Origin: Anaerococcus lactolyticus ATCC 51172
GTDB taxonomy: Bacteria > Bacillota > Clostridia > Tissierellales > Peptoniphilaceae
Length of the DNA stretch: 54,389 bases
Direction: 5' to 3'
Assembly: GCF_000156575.1 (NCBI RefSeq)
Contig: NZ_GG666047.1
Coordinates: 113,734 to 168,122 of the forward strand
The position numbers and the translations under genes were made by a program. Position 1 is the stretch's first letter. Each line of letters opens with the position of its first letter. The notes beneath the pieces were generated by a model. That model searched no databases, had not been told where the DNA came from, and worked only from the letters and a program-made list of their open reading frames with translations. Positions 43,786 to 52,317 of the stretch are shown piece after piece.

Positions 43786-45080
43786 AAAACACGTACAATA
43801 TCATAACTCTTGGCTGTAAGGTTAACCAATATGAGTCTGAAGCTGTTGAGGAAATCTTTAAGGCAAGAGGTTTTGAAAGAAAAGAAAATAACGCATCTGT
43901 CTATGTCATAAATACTTGCACAGTTACCAATATGTCAGATAGAAAGAGTCGTCAGATGATTTCTAGGGCTAGGAAAGATAATCCGGATGCAATCATAGCT
44001 GTAATGGGTTGTTATTCTCAGGTAAAACCAGAAGATGTAGCAAAAATCGAAGGCGTGGATATAATCCTAGGCTCAAGAAATAAGGAAGAAGTTGTTGACC
44101 TTTGCGAAGATATGCTCCAAAATAAGGAAGCCATTGACCAAGTAATATCTGTTTCGGAAGAAAAATCTTTTGAAGATTTAGAAATTTCAAACCAAACAGA
44201 AATGACCAGGGCCTATATGAAAATCCAAGACGGATGCAATATGTATTGCTCATATTGTTTGATTCCTTATGCTAGGGGCAATGTCGTAAGTCGTCCAATG
44301 GATTCTATTGTCAAAGAAGCTGAGAGACTAGCAGAAAATGGTTTTAAGGAAATTGTCCTAACAGGTATCCACGTTGCAAGCTACGGCAAGGACTTCAAAG
44401 ACGGAATTAGCTTAATAGATGTAATTGAAAATGTAGCAAAAGTTGATGGTATTAAAAGGATTCGCCTTTCATCAATGGAACCAAGGCACATTACCAGAGA
44501 CTTCCTTGAAAGAATGAAGGCGACAAAAAAGGCCTGTGACCACTTTCACTTATCATTACAATCAGGGTCAGATGATGTCCTAAGAGCTATGAACAGGAAG
44601 TATGATACAAAAGTATTTAAGGAAAAAACTGACTTGATTAGGGAAATATTCCCGAACGCTGGATTAACCACAGATATAATTGTAGGCTTTCCTGGAGAAA
44701 CAGAAGCTAACCATCAAGAGACCATGGCATTTGTAAAAGAAATTAAATTTGCAAAAACCCATTTGTTCAAATATTCAAAAAGAGATGGGACAAGAGCAGC
44801 AACAATGAAGGGCCAAGTAGATGGAAACGTTAAAAAAGAGCGTTTAAAAGATTTAGAAGCAATTGAGAAAACCAACAGAGAAAAATTTTTGGAAAATCAA
44901 GTAGGAAAAACTTTATCAGTTTTATTTGAAGAAAAATCTGACATGGCTGGCTTTAAATCAGGATATTCAACCAATTATTTAAGGGTAAATGTGGAAAATC
45001 CAAGCCTTCCAACAAATGAAATTTACGATGTAAAAATCACTGGACTTATAAATGATGAATTAATCGGTGAAATAAGTTAA
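43782..45080 (+). CDS. mtaB: tRNA t6A37 methylthiotransferase MtaB
   Basis: 432-residue radical SAM methylthiotransferase that makes ms2t6A at position 37 of ANN-decoding tRNAs. N-terminal MTTase domain with three Cys ([25 protein letters not shown]), radical SAM cluster [15 protein letters not shown], and a C-terminal TRAM domain. It differs from MiaB by the LGCKVNQYE opening. It is coupled to dnaJ by a 4-nt overlap, a common Firmicute arrangement. Confidence 0.94.
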   Translation: MKNTYNIITLGCKVNQYESEAVEEIFKARGFERKENNASVYVINTCTVTNMSDRKSRQMISRARKDNPDAIIAVMGCYSQVKPEDVAKIEGVDIILGSRNKEEVVDLCEDMLQNKEAIDQVISVSEEKSFEDLEISNQTEMTRAYMKIQDGCNMYCSYCLIPYARGNVVSRPMDSIVKEAERLAENGFKEIVLTGIHVASYGKDFKDGISLIDVIENVAKVDGIKRIRLSSMEPRHITRDFLERMKATKKACDHFHLSLQSGSDDVLRAMNRKYDTKVFKEKTDLIREIFPNAGLTTDIIVGFPGETEANHQETMAFVKEIKFAKTHLFKYSKRDGTRAATMKGQVDGNVKKERLKDLEAIEKTNREKFLENQVGKTLSVLFEEKSDMAGFKSGYSTNYLRVNVENPSLPTNEIYDVKITGLINDELIGEIS

Positions 45081-45137
45081 TAAAAACTTTACTCTTAAAA
45101 ATAATTGTGGTAACATATATATTAATGGGGGTGAAGT

Positions 45138-45479
45138 ATGGATTGTGTATTTTGTAAGATTGTAGATGGAGAAATTCCTTCTAAGATAATCTACGAAGAT
45201 GATGAGTTAATTGCATTTGACGACTTAGATCCACAAGCACCTATCCATTTTCTTGTTATACCAAAAAAGCACATACAAAGTTTAGAAACTCTCGATGAGT
45301 CTGATAGTGATTTGATAGGCAAGATATTTTTGGCAATCAGAAAAATTGCTCGCGAAAAGGGCATAGCTGATAACGGATATAGGATTGTCAATAACATAGG
45401 AGAAGATGGAGGACAAACTGTACCTCACATGCATTTCCATGTTCTTGGCGATAGAAGCCTACAATGGCCACCAGGCTGA
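45138..45479 (+). CDS. hinT: HIT family purine nucleoside phosphoramidase (HinT)
   Basis: 113 residues opening MDCVFCKIVDGEIPSKIIYEDD and closing with the histidine triad VPHMHFHVLGDR. The family hydrolyses adenosine 5'-monophosphoramidate-type substrates. GGGGGTG precedes the ATG. rpsU follows 41 nt later, probably on the same transcript. Confidence 0.95.
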   Translation: MDCVFCKIVDGEIPSKIIYEDDELIAFDDLDPQAPIHFLVIPKKHIQSLETLDESDSDLIGKIFLAIRKIAREKGIADNGYRIVNNIGEDGGQTVPHMHFHVLGDRSLQWPPG

Positions 45480-45520
45480 TTTAAGTTTAAACTAGTGCAT
45501 ATACGAGAGGGGGGATAGAG

Positions 45521-45703
45521 ATGACAGAAATCAGAGTTGGAGAAAACGAATCAATCGACAGTGCGATTAAGAGATTCAAAAGACAATGCGCAAGATCCGG
45601 TGTACTTTCTGAATACAGAAGAAGAGAACACTACGAAAAACCAAGCGTTATTAAGAAAAAGAAAAACGACGCTGCTAAAAGAAAAAACAGAAAAAGAAAA
45701 TAA
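45521..45703 (+). CDS. rpsU: 30S ribosomal protein S21
   Basis: 60 residues, basic, beginning [19 protein letters not shown] and ending in a Lys/Arg-rich tail, typical of bS21, which sits near the anti-SD on the 30S platform. A GGGGGGAT SD is followed by ATG. Confidence 0.95.
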   Translation: MTEIRVGENESIDSAIKRFKRQCARSGVLSEYRRREHYEKPSVIKKKKNDAAKRKNRKRK

Positions 45704-45710
45704 TAATTTA

Positions 45711-45737
45711 ACCATCCACGATGTGGGTGGTTTTTTT
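45711..45737 (+). terminator. Terminator after rpsU
   Basis: ACCATCCAC-GAT-GTGGGTGGT (one G-U pair) followed by TTTTTT. Confidence 0.9.
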
Positions 45738-45741
45738 ATGG

Positions 45742-45780
45742 CAAAATTAAAAGTCCCAGACTTTTATTCTATCTAGGACT
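45742..45780 (-). terminator. Terminator of the trmN6-rsmI operon
   Basis: On the minus strand AGTCCTAGA pairs with TCTGGGACT (one G-U pair; 45780-45772 with 45760-45752) and is followed by TTTTAATTTT. Confidence 0.7.
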
Positions 45781-45793
45781 CTTGGTTTATACT

Positions 45794-45973
45794 TCAATCT
45801 TTTTTAATTATAAAATAAATAGTTAGGGCAAGATAGGTCATGTAAATGGTATATGTTATACTATTAGGCCATGGAAAGGACGCTTCTGGATGATGTAAGG
45901 CATAGTATACGAATAATACTGCTATTAGAATCATTGCCAATCCTATTTTTAAATACTTTTTACTTTTCAGCAT
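45794..45973 (-). CDS. 59-residue two-helix membrane protein of unknown function
   Basis: ATG at 45973 has AGGAGAT 4 nt upstream and lies 8 nt after the rsmI stop. It reads MLKSKKYLKIGLAMILIAVL, a first membrane helix, then an outer loop with YYALHHPEASFPWPNS, a second helix and a KKD end. The basic N-terminus and C-terminus suggest both termini are cytoplasmic. Its own terminator follows. I do not recognise a family; the SD, composition and operon place support a real gene. Confidence 0.75.
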   Translation of the reverse strand: MLKSKKYLKIGLAMILIAVLFVYYALHHPEASFPWPNSITYTIYMTYLALTIYFIIKKD

Positions 45974-45981
45974 AAAATCTC

Positions 45982-46800
45982 CTATTCAAAATTAATTACA
46001 TATTCATAAATTTCGTTTTTAGAAAAAGAACTTTCTTTCTTAATTTCTTTGACGATTTCTTTGGTCGATTTGCCATCTCTAATCATTTCTTTTATTTTGC
46101 CGTCAAAATAAGAAATATCAGCAGACTCATCTGCTTTTTTGCCTTCCAAAATTAGGACAAATTCGCCCTTAAGGGTAATTTCTTCTGGATTTATATCTTT
46201 AATAGTATAGGTCTTATATTCTTCGAATTTTTTTGTTAATTCCCTTGCTATGGTAAGTTTTCTTTCTGGGAAAATTTTCTTGAAGTCCTCGATTGTTTTT
46301 GGTAGGTTGTGGACCGAGTCAAATATTATCGAAGTTTTGTCTTCGTTTTTTAATTTCTCGTAAAGTTCATTTTTCTCTTTAGATTTTTTGCCGATAAATC
46401 CATAAAAGGTGAAGGTTGTCATATCTTGGCCTGAACCGATTAGGGCTGTAAGTATTGAACTTGGGCCAGGTAGGATTGTATATGAGATATCATTGTCTAT
46501 ACATTTTTTTATTAAGATTTCGCCAGGGTCAGACATACCAGGCATGCCCTGATCGCTAATTACTCCTATTGTTACTCCTTCGTTAGCCTTTTTAATTAGT
46601 TCTTCGCTTTTGGCTTGCTCATTAAATTTGTGGTAGGAAGTTAAGGGTTTGTTAATTTCGTAAAAGTCTAAGAGTTTTTTAGATTCTCTGGTGTCTTCGC
46701 ATGCAATGAGGTCGACTTTCTTTAATGTATTTATTGCCCTTAGGGTCATGTCTTCGAGGTTGCCAATCGGTGTTGGCACAAAGTATATTTGGTAGTCCAT
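45982..46800 (-). CDS. rsmI: 16S rRNA (cytidine-1402-2'-O)-methyltransferase
   Basis: 272 residues of the tetrapyrrole-methylase fold: FVPTPIGNLEDMTLRAI at the N-terminus, CEDTRESKKLL, ISDQGMPGMSDPG, LPGPSSILTALIGSG, and a C-terminal helix-rich tail. It methylates the ribose of C1402, the same nucleotide whose base is methylated by RsmH elsewhere in this window. It overlaps the upstream methyltransferase gene by one nucleotide. Confidence 0.95.
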   Translation of the reverse strand: MDYQIYFVPTPIGNLEDMTLRAINTLKKVDLIACEDTRESKKLLDFYEINKPLTSYHKFNEQAKSEELIKKANEGVTIGVISDQGMPGMSDPGEILIKKCIDNDISYTILPGPSSILTALIGSGQDMTTFTFYGFIGKKSKEKNELYEKLKNEDKTSIIFDSVHNLPKTIEDFKKIFPERKLTIARELTKKFEEYKTYTIKDINPEEITLKGEFVLILEGKKADESADISYFDGKIKEMIRDGKSTKEIVKEIKKESSFSKNEIYEYVINFE

Positions 46801-47510
46801 TAGTTCTCCTTATAAGTTCCGTTTATTTTTTTTACTTGGTCGGTATAGGTGCCATCTTTATAGATTATAATCGGATTTTCGATTTTAAGGCCATCTTTAG
46901 CATTTTTTACAAATTCTATTAGGATAAATTGTGGCCTGGTATCGTAGGTAGATGATACAAAACGGATTCTTTTTGGTTTCAAATTTCCCGACTTATTAAA
47001 AATTTCTACCATTCTTTCTGGTTTGTGAATCATAAAAAGTTTGCCCTTATCCTTAAGACTTTTGTTTGCAAAGGCAAAGATATCGTCTAAGTTTAAATAT
47101 AGTTCTTGCCTAGAAATTAGGTATTCTTCGTCCTTATTTTTGATATTTTGGTCAATCTTATAATAAGGGGGATTGGTTATTATGTAATCTAGGCTGTTCT
47201 CCTTAAAATCAACCTTATTTAAGTCTTCGTTTATTATTTCAATATTATTTATGCCATTAAGGTCTAAATTTTCCTTTAGGATTTTTGTCTTGGCCCCTTG
47301 GATTTCTACCGCATAGACTTTTTCCAAATCGTAAAGGCTATTTGCCATCATTGCTAAAATACCATTGCCCGATCCAATATCGAGGAGAATTTTGTTTTTC
47401 TTCATCTTTGCAAAGTCAGCGAGCAAAATTGAGTCGATTCCAAAGGAATAGGCACCATCTATGTGAATCATTTTTAAATTTGTTCTTGGAATATAATCTA
47501 ACTTTATCAT
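46800..47510 (-). CDS. TrmN6-like methyltransferase (tRNA m6A37, YfiC family)
   Basis: 236-residue class I SAM methyltransferase with DIGSGNGILAMMA and the N6-adenine motif NPPYYK. The family methylates A37 of tRNA-Val in E. coli. The Firmicute homologue usually sits directly before rsmI, as here. The ATG at 47510 has no SD; a TGATATAAT extended -10 ends 6 nt before it, so the mRNA may be leaderless. Confidence 0.85.
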   Translation of the reverse strand: MIKLDYIPRTNLKMIHIDGAYSFGIDSILLADFAKMKKNKILLDIGSGNGILAMMANSLYDLEKVYAVEIQGAKTKILKENLDLNGINNIEIINEDLNKVDFKENSLDYIITNPPYYKIDQNIKNKDEEYLISRQELYLNLDDIFAFANKSLKDKGKLFMIHKPERMVEIFNKSGNLKPKRIRFVSSTYDTRPQFILIEFVKNAKDGLKIENPIIIYKDGTYTDQVKKINGTYKEN

Positions 47511-47516
47511 ACTTAT

Positions 47517-47525
47517 ATTATATCA
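47517..47525 (-). promoter_or_regulatory. Extended -10 promoter of the trmN6-like gene
   Basis: TGATATAAT on the minus strand, ending 6 nt before the ATG; the predicted start site coincides with the A of the start codon. No -35 is evident. Confidence 0.6.
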
Positions 47526-47590
47526 GATATTTATAAATTTAAAATCGTTAAAATCTCGGTGACTTATTTCTAAAAATCCTATCTTGGAAG

Positions 47591-47596
47591 TATAAT
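47591..47596 (+). promoter_or_regulatory. Candidate glmM promoter -10
   Basis: Perfect TATAAT 32 nt before the glmM ATG; the -35 (TTCTAA, 47568-47573) is poor. Confidence 0.4.
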
Positions 47597-47628
47597 ATAA
47601 GAGTAAATTAATCTTGAAAGGAGAGATT

Positions 47629-48978
47629 ATGAAATATTTTGGTACAGATGGTTTTAGAGGCGAGGCAAATAAAAATCTTAATGTTTACCATGCTTTTAAA
47701 ATTGGTAGGTTTATTGGGGATTATTTTTCTAAAAAGAATAATGGCTCTGGTAAAATTCTAATTGGTAAGGATACAAGAAGATCTTCATATATGTTCGAAG
47801 ATGCCCTATCAGCTGGTATAACCTCATCAGGATCAAATGCCCATCTTTTACACGTCACACCTACTCCTTCAGTTTCATATATAACAAGAACAGAGGATTT
47901 TGATTGTGGAATTATGATTACAGCAAGCCACAATCCATATTATGACAATGGAATTAAAATTATAAATAAATACGGGGAGAAAATGCAAGATGATTTTCTC
48001 TACAAACTCGAAGAGTATATAGATTCTGATATTAAAGATATTGACCTAGCTGTCGGCGAAGAAATTGGAAGGACAGTTGACTATATCGGGGGTCGTAATA
48101 GGTATATTGCTTATCTAATCCAGACAGTTACTAAGTCCTTTGAGGGAATTAGGGTCGGACTTGATTGCGCAAATGGAGCTGCCTTTACTATAGCTAAACC
48201 AGTTTATGATGCCCTAGGTGCGGATACATTTTTGATAAATGCAGAGCCAAATGGCTTTAACATAAACAAGGATGCGGGTTCAACTCACATAGATGGACTT
48301 AGAAAATATGTAGCTGAAAATAAATTAGACCTTGGTTTTGCCTTTGACGGAGACTGTGATAGGTGTATAGCTGTTGATAATGAAGGAAATGTGATTGATG
48401 GAGATTCCATCCTTTATATATTAGCAAATTATATGAAAAAGGACGGAGCTCTTGATTCTAATACTGTTGTTACAACAGTAATGTCAAATATTGGTCTTTA
48501 TAAGGCCTTTGATAAACTTGGAATTAATTACGAAAAAACAGATGTGGGCGATAAAAATGTCCACGACCGTATGTACGAAAAAGATATAGAATTAGGTGGG
48601 GAGCAGTCAGGTCATATTATAATAAAGAAGTTTGCCAATACAGGCGACGGCATTTTAACTTCTTTAAAAATAATGGAAGCTATGATTGAATCAAAAAATG
48701 ATTTAAAGAGCCTAGTTCGTGACCTTAAAATCTACCCTCAAGTTTTAATAAACGTGAGAGTAAAGGATAAAAACACTGTTTTGGACAACGAAAAAGTAAG
48801 CGCGAGTGTTGAAAAAATAGAAAAAGAACTTGAAAATTCAGGAAGGGTTTTAGTTCGTAAATCAGGAACAGAACCGCTTATAAGGGTAATGGTAGAAGCT
48901 GAGACAGAAAAAATTGCAAATGATTCTGCTATGGAAATAGTCAATACCATTAAGGAAAATGGCCTAAGCCTTGATTAA
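47629..48978 (+). CDS. glmM: Phosphoglucosamine mutase
   Basis: Converts glucosamine-6-P to glucosamine-1-P on the path to UDP-GlcNAc. The ATG at 47629 has AAGGAGAG at 47618-47625 and gives the canonical MKYFGTDGFRGEAN (449 residues). The phosphoserine loop is TASHNPYYDNGIK, metal site DGDCDR, substrate loop GGEQSGHI and phosphate loop RKSGTEPLIRV. The end overlaps the next ORF by 8 nt. Confidence 0.96.
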   Translation: MKYFGTDGFRGEANKNLNVYHAFKIGRFIGDYFSKKNNGSGKILIGKDTRRSSYMFEDALSAGITSSGSNAHLLHVTPTPSVSYITRTEDFDCGIMITASHNPYYDNGIKIINKYGEKMQDDFLYKLEEYIDSDIKDIDLAVGEEIGRTVDYIGGRNRYIAYLIQTVTKSFEGIRVGLDCANGAAFTIAKPVYDALGADTFLINAEPNGFNINKDAGSTHIDGLRKYVAENKLDLGFAFDGDCDRCIAVDNEGNVIDGDSILYILANYMKKDGALDSNTVVTTVMSNIGLYKAFDKLGINYEKTDVGDKNVHDRMYEKDIELGGEQSGHIIIKKFANTGDGILTSLKIMEAMIESKNDLKSLVRDLKIYPQVLINVRVKDKNTVLDNEKVSASVEKIEKELENSGRVLVRKSGTEPLIRVMVEAETEKIANDSAMEIVNTIKENGLSLD

Positions 48979-49288
48979 GGATTGTAAGAGTGGAAGAGAA
49001 ATTGATATAAGAGAGAGTTTTTTAATTGTGAGGGGTAGGGTTTACGCAAAAGAATCCTATGTTGTCTTTGATACATCAAAAATTAAGGCCTATCCACCTC
49101 TTGTGTATTATGACAGGGAAGATGAATACTTAGGAAGGTTTGAAGAAGAAGGTCTCTATGAATTTGATGACATTGAAGATATTCTTCTTTCTTATAGTGA
49201 TTGCTGCTTTTCGAACCATGATTTAGATGACCTTAGACAACTACTTGTCAAAAAAAGAGAAGAATTCGTAAGAAAACTCTTAAATTAA
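48971..49288 (+). CDS. Conserved-looking hypothetical protein after glmM
   Basis: 105 residues, acidic, soluble, with YYDREDEYLGRFEEEGLYEFDD and a Cys pair in SYSDCCFSNHD. The only near start is TTG at 48971 overlapping the glmM stop, with AAGGA about 13 nt upstream; translation may be coupled to glmM. I do not recognise a family. The reading frame is clean and codon use matches its neighbours, which supports a real gene. Confidence 0.6.
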   Translation: MIKDCKSGREIDIRESFLIVRGRVYAKESYVVFDTSKIKAYPPLVYYDREDEYLGRFEEEGLYEFDDIEDILLSYSDCCFSNHDLDDLRQLLVKKREEFVRKLLN

Positions 49289-49299
49289 ATCTCAAGGTG

Positions 49300-49328
49300 T
49301 TGACAAGAGTTGACTTAACAGGTAATAT
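49300..49328 (+). promoter_or_regulatory. Promoter of rpmG-secE-nusG-rplK-rplA
   Basis: Perfect TTGACA (49300-49305), a 17-nt spacer and TAATAT (49323-49328). Confidence 0.8.
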
Positions 49329-49374
49329 ATATGATTGTATGGAAGTATCCGTATAAACAAATAGGAGGTGTTTT

Positions 49375-49524
49375 ATGAGAGTTAAAGTTAAATTAGAATG
49401 CACAGAATGCAAAAATAGAAACTATGATACAACAAAAAACAAAACCCATCATAGTGAGAGAATTGAGCTTAAAAAATACTGCCCATTCTGCAAAAAACAC
49501 ACAGTTCATAAAGAAACAAGGTAG
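49375..49524 (+). CDS. rpmG: 50S ribosomal protein L33
   Basis: 49 residues with AGGAGGTG upstream. [17 protein letters not shown], then [16 protein letters not shown]: four Cys in two CxxC pairs form the zinc ribbon of the Cys-plus L33 type. secE follows after 8 nt, the standard rpmG-secE-nusG order. Confidence 0.95.
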   Translation: MRVKVKLECTECKNRNYDTTKNKTHHSERIELKKYCPFCKKHTVHKETR

Positions 49525-49532
49525 GAGATTAA

Positions 49533-49715
49533 ATGGCTAAGAAACAAGATTCTTTCTTCGCTGGAGTAAGTAAAGAATACAAAAAGATCCAATGGCCTGT
49601 CAAGAAGACTACATTAGAGTATACTTTAATAGTAATCGCCATCAGTGCAACAACAGGTGTTGCTATCTGGGTTCTTGATAAGATTTTCCATTTCCTACTA
49701 TCAACAATATTGTAG
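49533..49715 (+). CDS. secE: Preprotein translocase subunit SecE
   Basis: 60 residues with the SecE core EYKKIQWPVKKTTLEYTLIV and one C-terminal membrane segment, the short single-helix Gram-positive type. It clamps SecY in the translocon. TAGGAG precedes the ATG. Confidence 0.93.
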   Translation: MAKKQDSFFAGVSKEYKKIQWPVKKTTLEYTLIVIAISATTGVAIWVLDKIFHFLLSTIL

Positions 49716-49722
49716 GTGGACA

Positions 49723-50301
49723 ATGACTGATTCTTTAAACTTTGAAACCAATAAAGAAGAAGAAAAAGAAGCTTTATTAACCGAAATAGAAAAAAAAGCA
49801 AGGTGGTATGTAGTTCACACCTATACTGGCTATGAAAATAGGGTTGCTGATAAGATTCAAATGATGATCGACAATGAGCAAAACCCAGATATAGTAGATG
49901 TGACTGTGCCAACTGAAGAGTATGTTGAGGTTAAGAATAACGACAAGAAAGTAAAGACAAGAAAGTTATTCCCTGGCTATGTAATGGTCAAAATGAACGT
50001 TACAAGTAAATCTTGGTATATAATTAGAAACACCCAAGGTGTTACAGGTTTTGTTGGTCCAGATGGGGATCCAGTACCATTAACAAAGGCTGAAGTGAGA
50101 AAATTCGGCGTAAAGGAAAAAGAACCTGTATTAAATATCAAAGTAAAACCAGGAGATGACGTAAATATCATTGCTGGCCCATTCAAAGACTTTGTTGCAA
50201 AGATTGATGAAATTGATAATGAAAAGGGCATTATAAAAGCATACGTAGATATGTTCGGTCGTGATACACTCATAGACCTAGAATATAGTGATATTGAATA
50301 A
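49723..50301 (+). CDS. nusG: Transcription termination/antitermination factor NusG
   Basis: 192 residues from the ATG at 49723, which has AGGTGG just upstream and lies 7 nt after secE. NGN domain: ARWYVVHTYTGYENRVADKI, LFPGYVMVKM, VTGFVGPDGDPVPL; KOW motif: PGDDVNIIAGPFKDFVAKID. A longer in-frame version would overlap secE out of phase and is rejected. Confidence 0.96.
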   Translation: MTDSLNFETNKEEEKEALLTEIEKKARWYVVHTYTGYENRVADKIQMMIDNEQNPDIVDVTVPTEEYVEVKNNDKKVKTRKLFPGYVMVKMNVTSKSWYIIRNTQGVTGFVGPDGDPVPLTKAEVRKFGVKEKEPVLNIKVKPGDDVNIIAGPFKDFVAKIDEIDNEKGIIKAYVDMFGRDTLIDLEYSDIE

Positions 50302-50320
50302 ATTTAGTACTGTCTAAATA

Positions 50321-50355
50321 GTGGGAGGGGTAACCCGAATCACCACAAGGAGGTA
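50321..50355 (+). promoter_or_regulatory. Candidate L1-binding leader before rplK
   Basis: GTGG-GAG-GGGTAACCC-GAATCA-CCAC followed by AAGGAGG. The outer GTGG/CCAC and inner GGG/CCC stems are separated by an asymmetric internal loop, the shape by which L1 mimics its 23S rRNA site and represses rplK-rplA. Confidence 0.6.
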
Positions 50356-50359
50356 AATT

Positions 50360-50788
50360 ATGGCAGAAAAAGATATACAAGCGATAGTAAAACTACAAGT
50401 ACCAGCAGGAGCTGCATCACCAGCACCACCAGTAGGAACCGCATTAGGTCCTCATGGAATCAACATAATGGAATTTGTTCAAGCATTTAATGCTAAGACA
50501 GCTGACCAAGCTGGAATGATTATACCGGTTGAAATGACTATTTTTACGGATAGAACATTCAAATTTATAACTAAAACACCACCAGCACCAGTATTAATCA
50601 AAAAAGCTATCAACCTAGCAAAGGGTTCAGGTGAACCAAACAAAAATAAAGTTGGCTCAATCAAGAGAAGCCAACTTGAAGAAATTGCTAAAACTAAGAT
50701 GGAAGATCTTAATGCTGCAAGCTTAGAAGCTGCAGTAAGCATGATAGCAGGAACAGCAAGAAGTATGGGAGTCACTGTAGAAGATTAG
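50360..50788 (+). CDS. rplK: 50S ribosomal protein L11
   Basis: 142 residues: [29 protein letters not shown] is the N-terminal thiostrepton-site domain, and the end [18 protein letters not shown] is the C-terminal rRNA-binding domain. It sits behind the L1-type leader, and its stop codon overlaps a second copy of that element. Confidence 0.97.
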   Translation: MAEKDIQAIVKLQVPAGAASPAPPVGTALGPHGINIMEFVQAFNAKTADQAGMIIPVEMTIFTDRTFKFITKTPPAPVLIKKAINLAKGSGEPNKNKVGSIKRSQLEEIAKTKMEDLNAASLEAAVSMIAGTARSMGVTVED

Positions 50789-50818
50789 TGGGAGAGTTTA
50801 CTCGTTGACCACAGGAGG
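50788..50818 (+). promoter_or_regulatory. Second candidate L1-binding element, before rplA
   Basis: GTGG-GAGAGTTTACTC-GTTGA-CCAC followed by AGGAGG. It has the same outer stem and GAG strand as the rplK leader but a different inner stem (GAGAGT/ACTC). Confidence 0.5.
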
Positions 50819-50824
50819 TATTAA

Positions 50825-51538
50825 ATGGCTAAAAGAGGAAAAAAATATATAGAATCAAAAGCTTTATATGATTCTACTAAAGAATATGAATTAAACGAAG
50901 CACTTGAAATTGTTGAAAAAACTGCAAAGGCGAAATTTGATGAAACTGTAGAACTACACTTTAGCTTAGGTGTTGACAGCAGACATGCTGACCAACAAGT
51001 TAGAGGCACAGTTATTTTGCCACACGGTACTGGTAAGGTACAAAAAGTACTTGCCTTCGTAAAAGACGATAGAATAGATGAAGCACTAGCAGCAGGTGCT
51101 GACTATGCAGGTAACGAAGAATATGCTGAAAAAATCCAAAAAGATGGTTGGTTAGATTTTGACGTAGTAATTGCTACACCAGATATGATGGCTACAGTAG
51201 GTAGACTTGGTAGGGTACTTGGTCCTCAAGGCTTAATGCCAAACCCAAAAACTGGTACAGTTACAAATGACGTTAAACAAGCTGTCGAAGATATCAAAGC
51301 AGGTAAGGTTGAGTATAGAACAGACAAGGCTAACTTAATCCACGTACCAGCTGGTAAGGTATCATTTGGAGCAAACAAACTAGCTGAAAACATAAAAGCT
51401 CTAATAACAGAAGTTGTTAAGGCAAGACCAGCAGCAGCAAAGGGTAAATATATCAAATCAATCACAGTTGCATCTACAATGGGTCCTGGTGTAAAATTAC
51501 AAGCAAGCAGGGCAAGCGAATTAGTAGAAACAAAATAA
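50825..51538 (+). CDS. rplA: 50S ribosomal protein L1
   Basis: 237 residues with [20 protein letters not shown], the domain II stretch [23 protein letters not shown], and [20 protein letters not shown]. It forms the L1 stalk and binds its own mRNA leader as repressor. AGGAGG precedes the ATG. Confidence 0.97.
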   Translation: MAKRGKKYIESKALYDSTKEYELNEALEIVEKTAKAKFDETVELHFSLGVDSRHADQQVRGTVILPHGTGKVQKVLAFVKDDRIDEALAAGADYAGNEEYAEKIQKDGWLDFDVVIATPDMMATVGRLGRVLGPQGLMPNPKTGTVTNDVKQAVEDIKAGKVEYRTDKANLIHVPAGKVSFGANKLAENIKALITEVVKARPAAAKGKYIKSITVASTMGPGVKLQASRASELVETK

Positions 51539-51539
51539 T

Positions 51540-51568
51540 TTGCAATATTATTAGATTGGTGATATAAT
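51540..51568 (+). promoter_or_regulatory. rplJ-rplL promoter
   Basis: TTGCAA (51540-51545), a 17-nt spacer and TATAAT (51563-51568) with TGA before it (extended -10). It starts right after the rplA stop, separating the rplJL mRNA from the upstream operon. Confidence 0.85.
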
Positions 51569-51574
51569 ATATAA

Positions 51575-51705
51575 GTCAAATAAACAGGCTACCAAAGACT
51601 ACGCAGACAGCAATGTTTAATAATTGCGTATAGGTGGGAGAAATTAACTACATCCCCACCGATGTAGGCGCTATTAAGGTGTCTATATAAAGTGGGGTTT
51701 TTATA
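51575..51705 (+). promoter_or_regulatory. Ribosomal protein L10 leader with attenuator
   Basis: This 130-nt 5' region of rplJ has the position and features of the L10 leader. GGTGGG (51633-51638) can pair with CCCACC (51655-51660). Alternatively CCCCAC (51654-51659) pairs with GTGGGG (51692-51697), followed by TTTTT (51698-51702), a terminator. The shared CCCCACC strand makes the two folds exclusive. Binding of L10(L12)4 would favour termination. Confidence 0.75.
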
Positions 51706-51735
51706 TGCCTACCATTAGCCTTAGGAGGTGAAAAA

Positions 51736-52284
51736 GTGAGCGAAAAAGCTATAGCAGCTAAACAGCTAGTAGTTGATGAAATCAAAGCTAAAATCGAAGG
51801 TTCACAATCTGTGACACTTGTAGGTTTTAACGGAATGGACGTTAAGGAAATCACAGAATTACGTAACAAGTTCAGAGAAAAAGACGCTGAATATAAAGTT
51901 TACAAAAATACTATGATGAGATTTGCTTTCCAAGAACTAGGTTATGATGAATTAATCGAAGACCTAAAAGGAGCAAACGCCCTAGTATTTTCTAAACATG
52001 ATTTAGTAGACGGACCAAAGATAGCAGTTGACTACAGAAAAGAAAAAGAAGCAAATGAAGAAAAATTAGTTTTGAAATCAGGTATAGTTGAGGGTAATTA
52101 CCAAAATGGCCAACAAATGATGGCAATAGCTACATTACCAGCTACAGAAGTATTACACTCAATGCTTGCAAATGTATTACAAGCACCTATTAGAACTCTT
52201 GCCGGAGATCTTAACAACACAATTTCTAAACTTGCTATTGCCCTTAATGAAGTGGCAAATAAGAAACAAAACGAAGCAGCATAA
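51736..52284 (+). CDS. rplJ: 50S ribosomal protein L10
   Basis: 182 residues: the N-terminal domain includes SVTLVGFNGMDVKEITELRNKFRE and EYKVYKNTMMRFA; a C-terminal helix binds L7/L12 dimers. GTG start at 51736 with AGGAGGTG 5 nt upstream. Confidence 0.96.
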   Translation: MSEKAIAAKQLVVDEIKAKIEGSQSVTLVGFNGMDVKEITELRNKFREKDAEYKVYKNTMMRFAFQELGYDELIEDLKGANALVFSKHDLVDGPKIAVDYRKEKEANEEKLVLKSGIVEGNYQNGQQMMAIATLPATEVLHSMLANVLQAPIRTLAGDLNNTISKLAIALNEVANKKQNEAA

Positions 52285-52317
52285 TAAAATAATAATTAAA
52301 ATTTAAGGAGAAATAAA

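Noticed and set aside
49645-49722. Longer NusG with 26 extra N-terminal residues
   Set aside because: The extension overlaps secE in another frame and does not resemble any NusG. ATG 49723 has AGGTGG immediately upstream.
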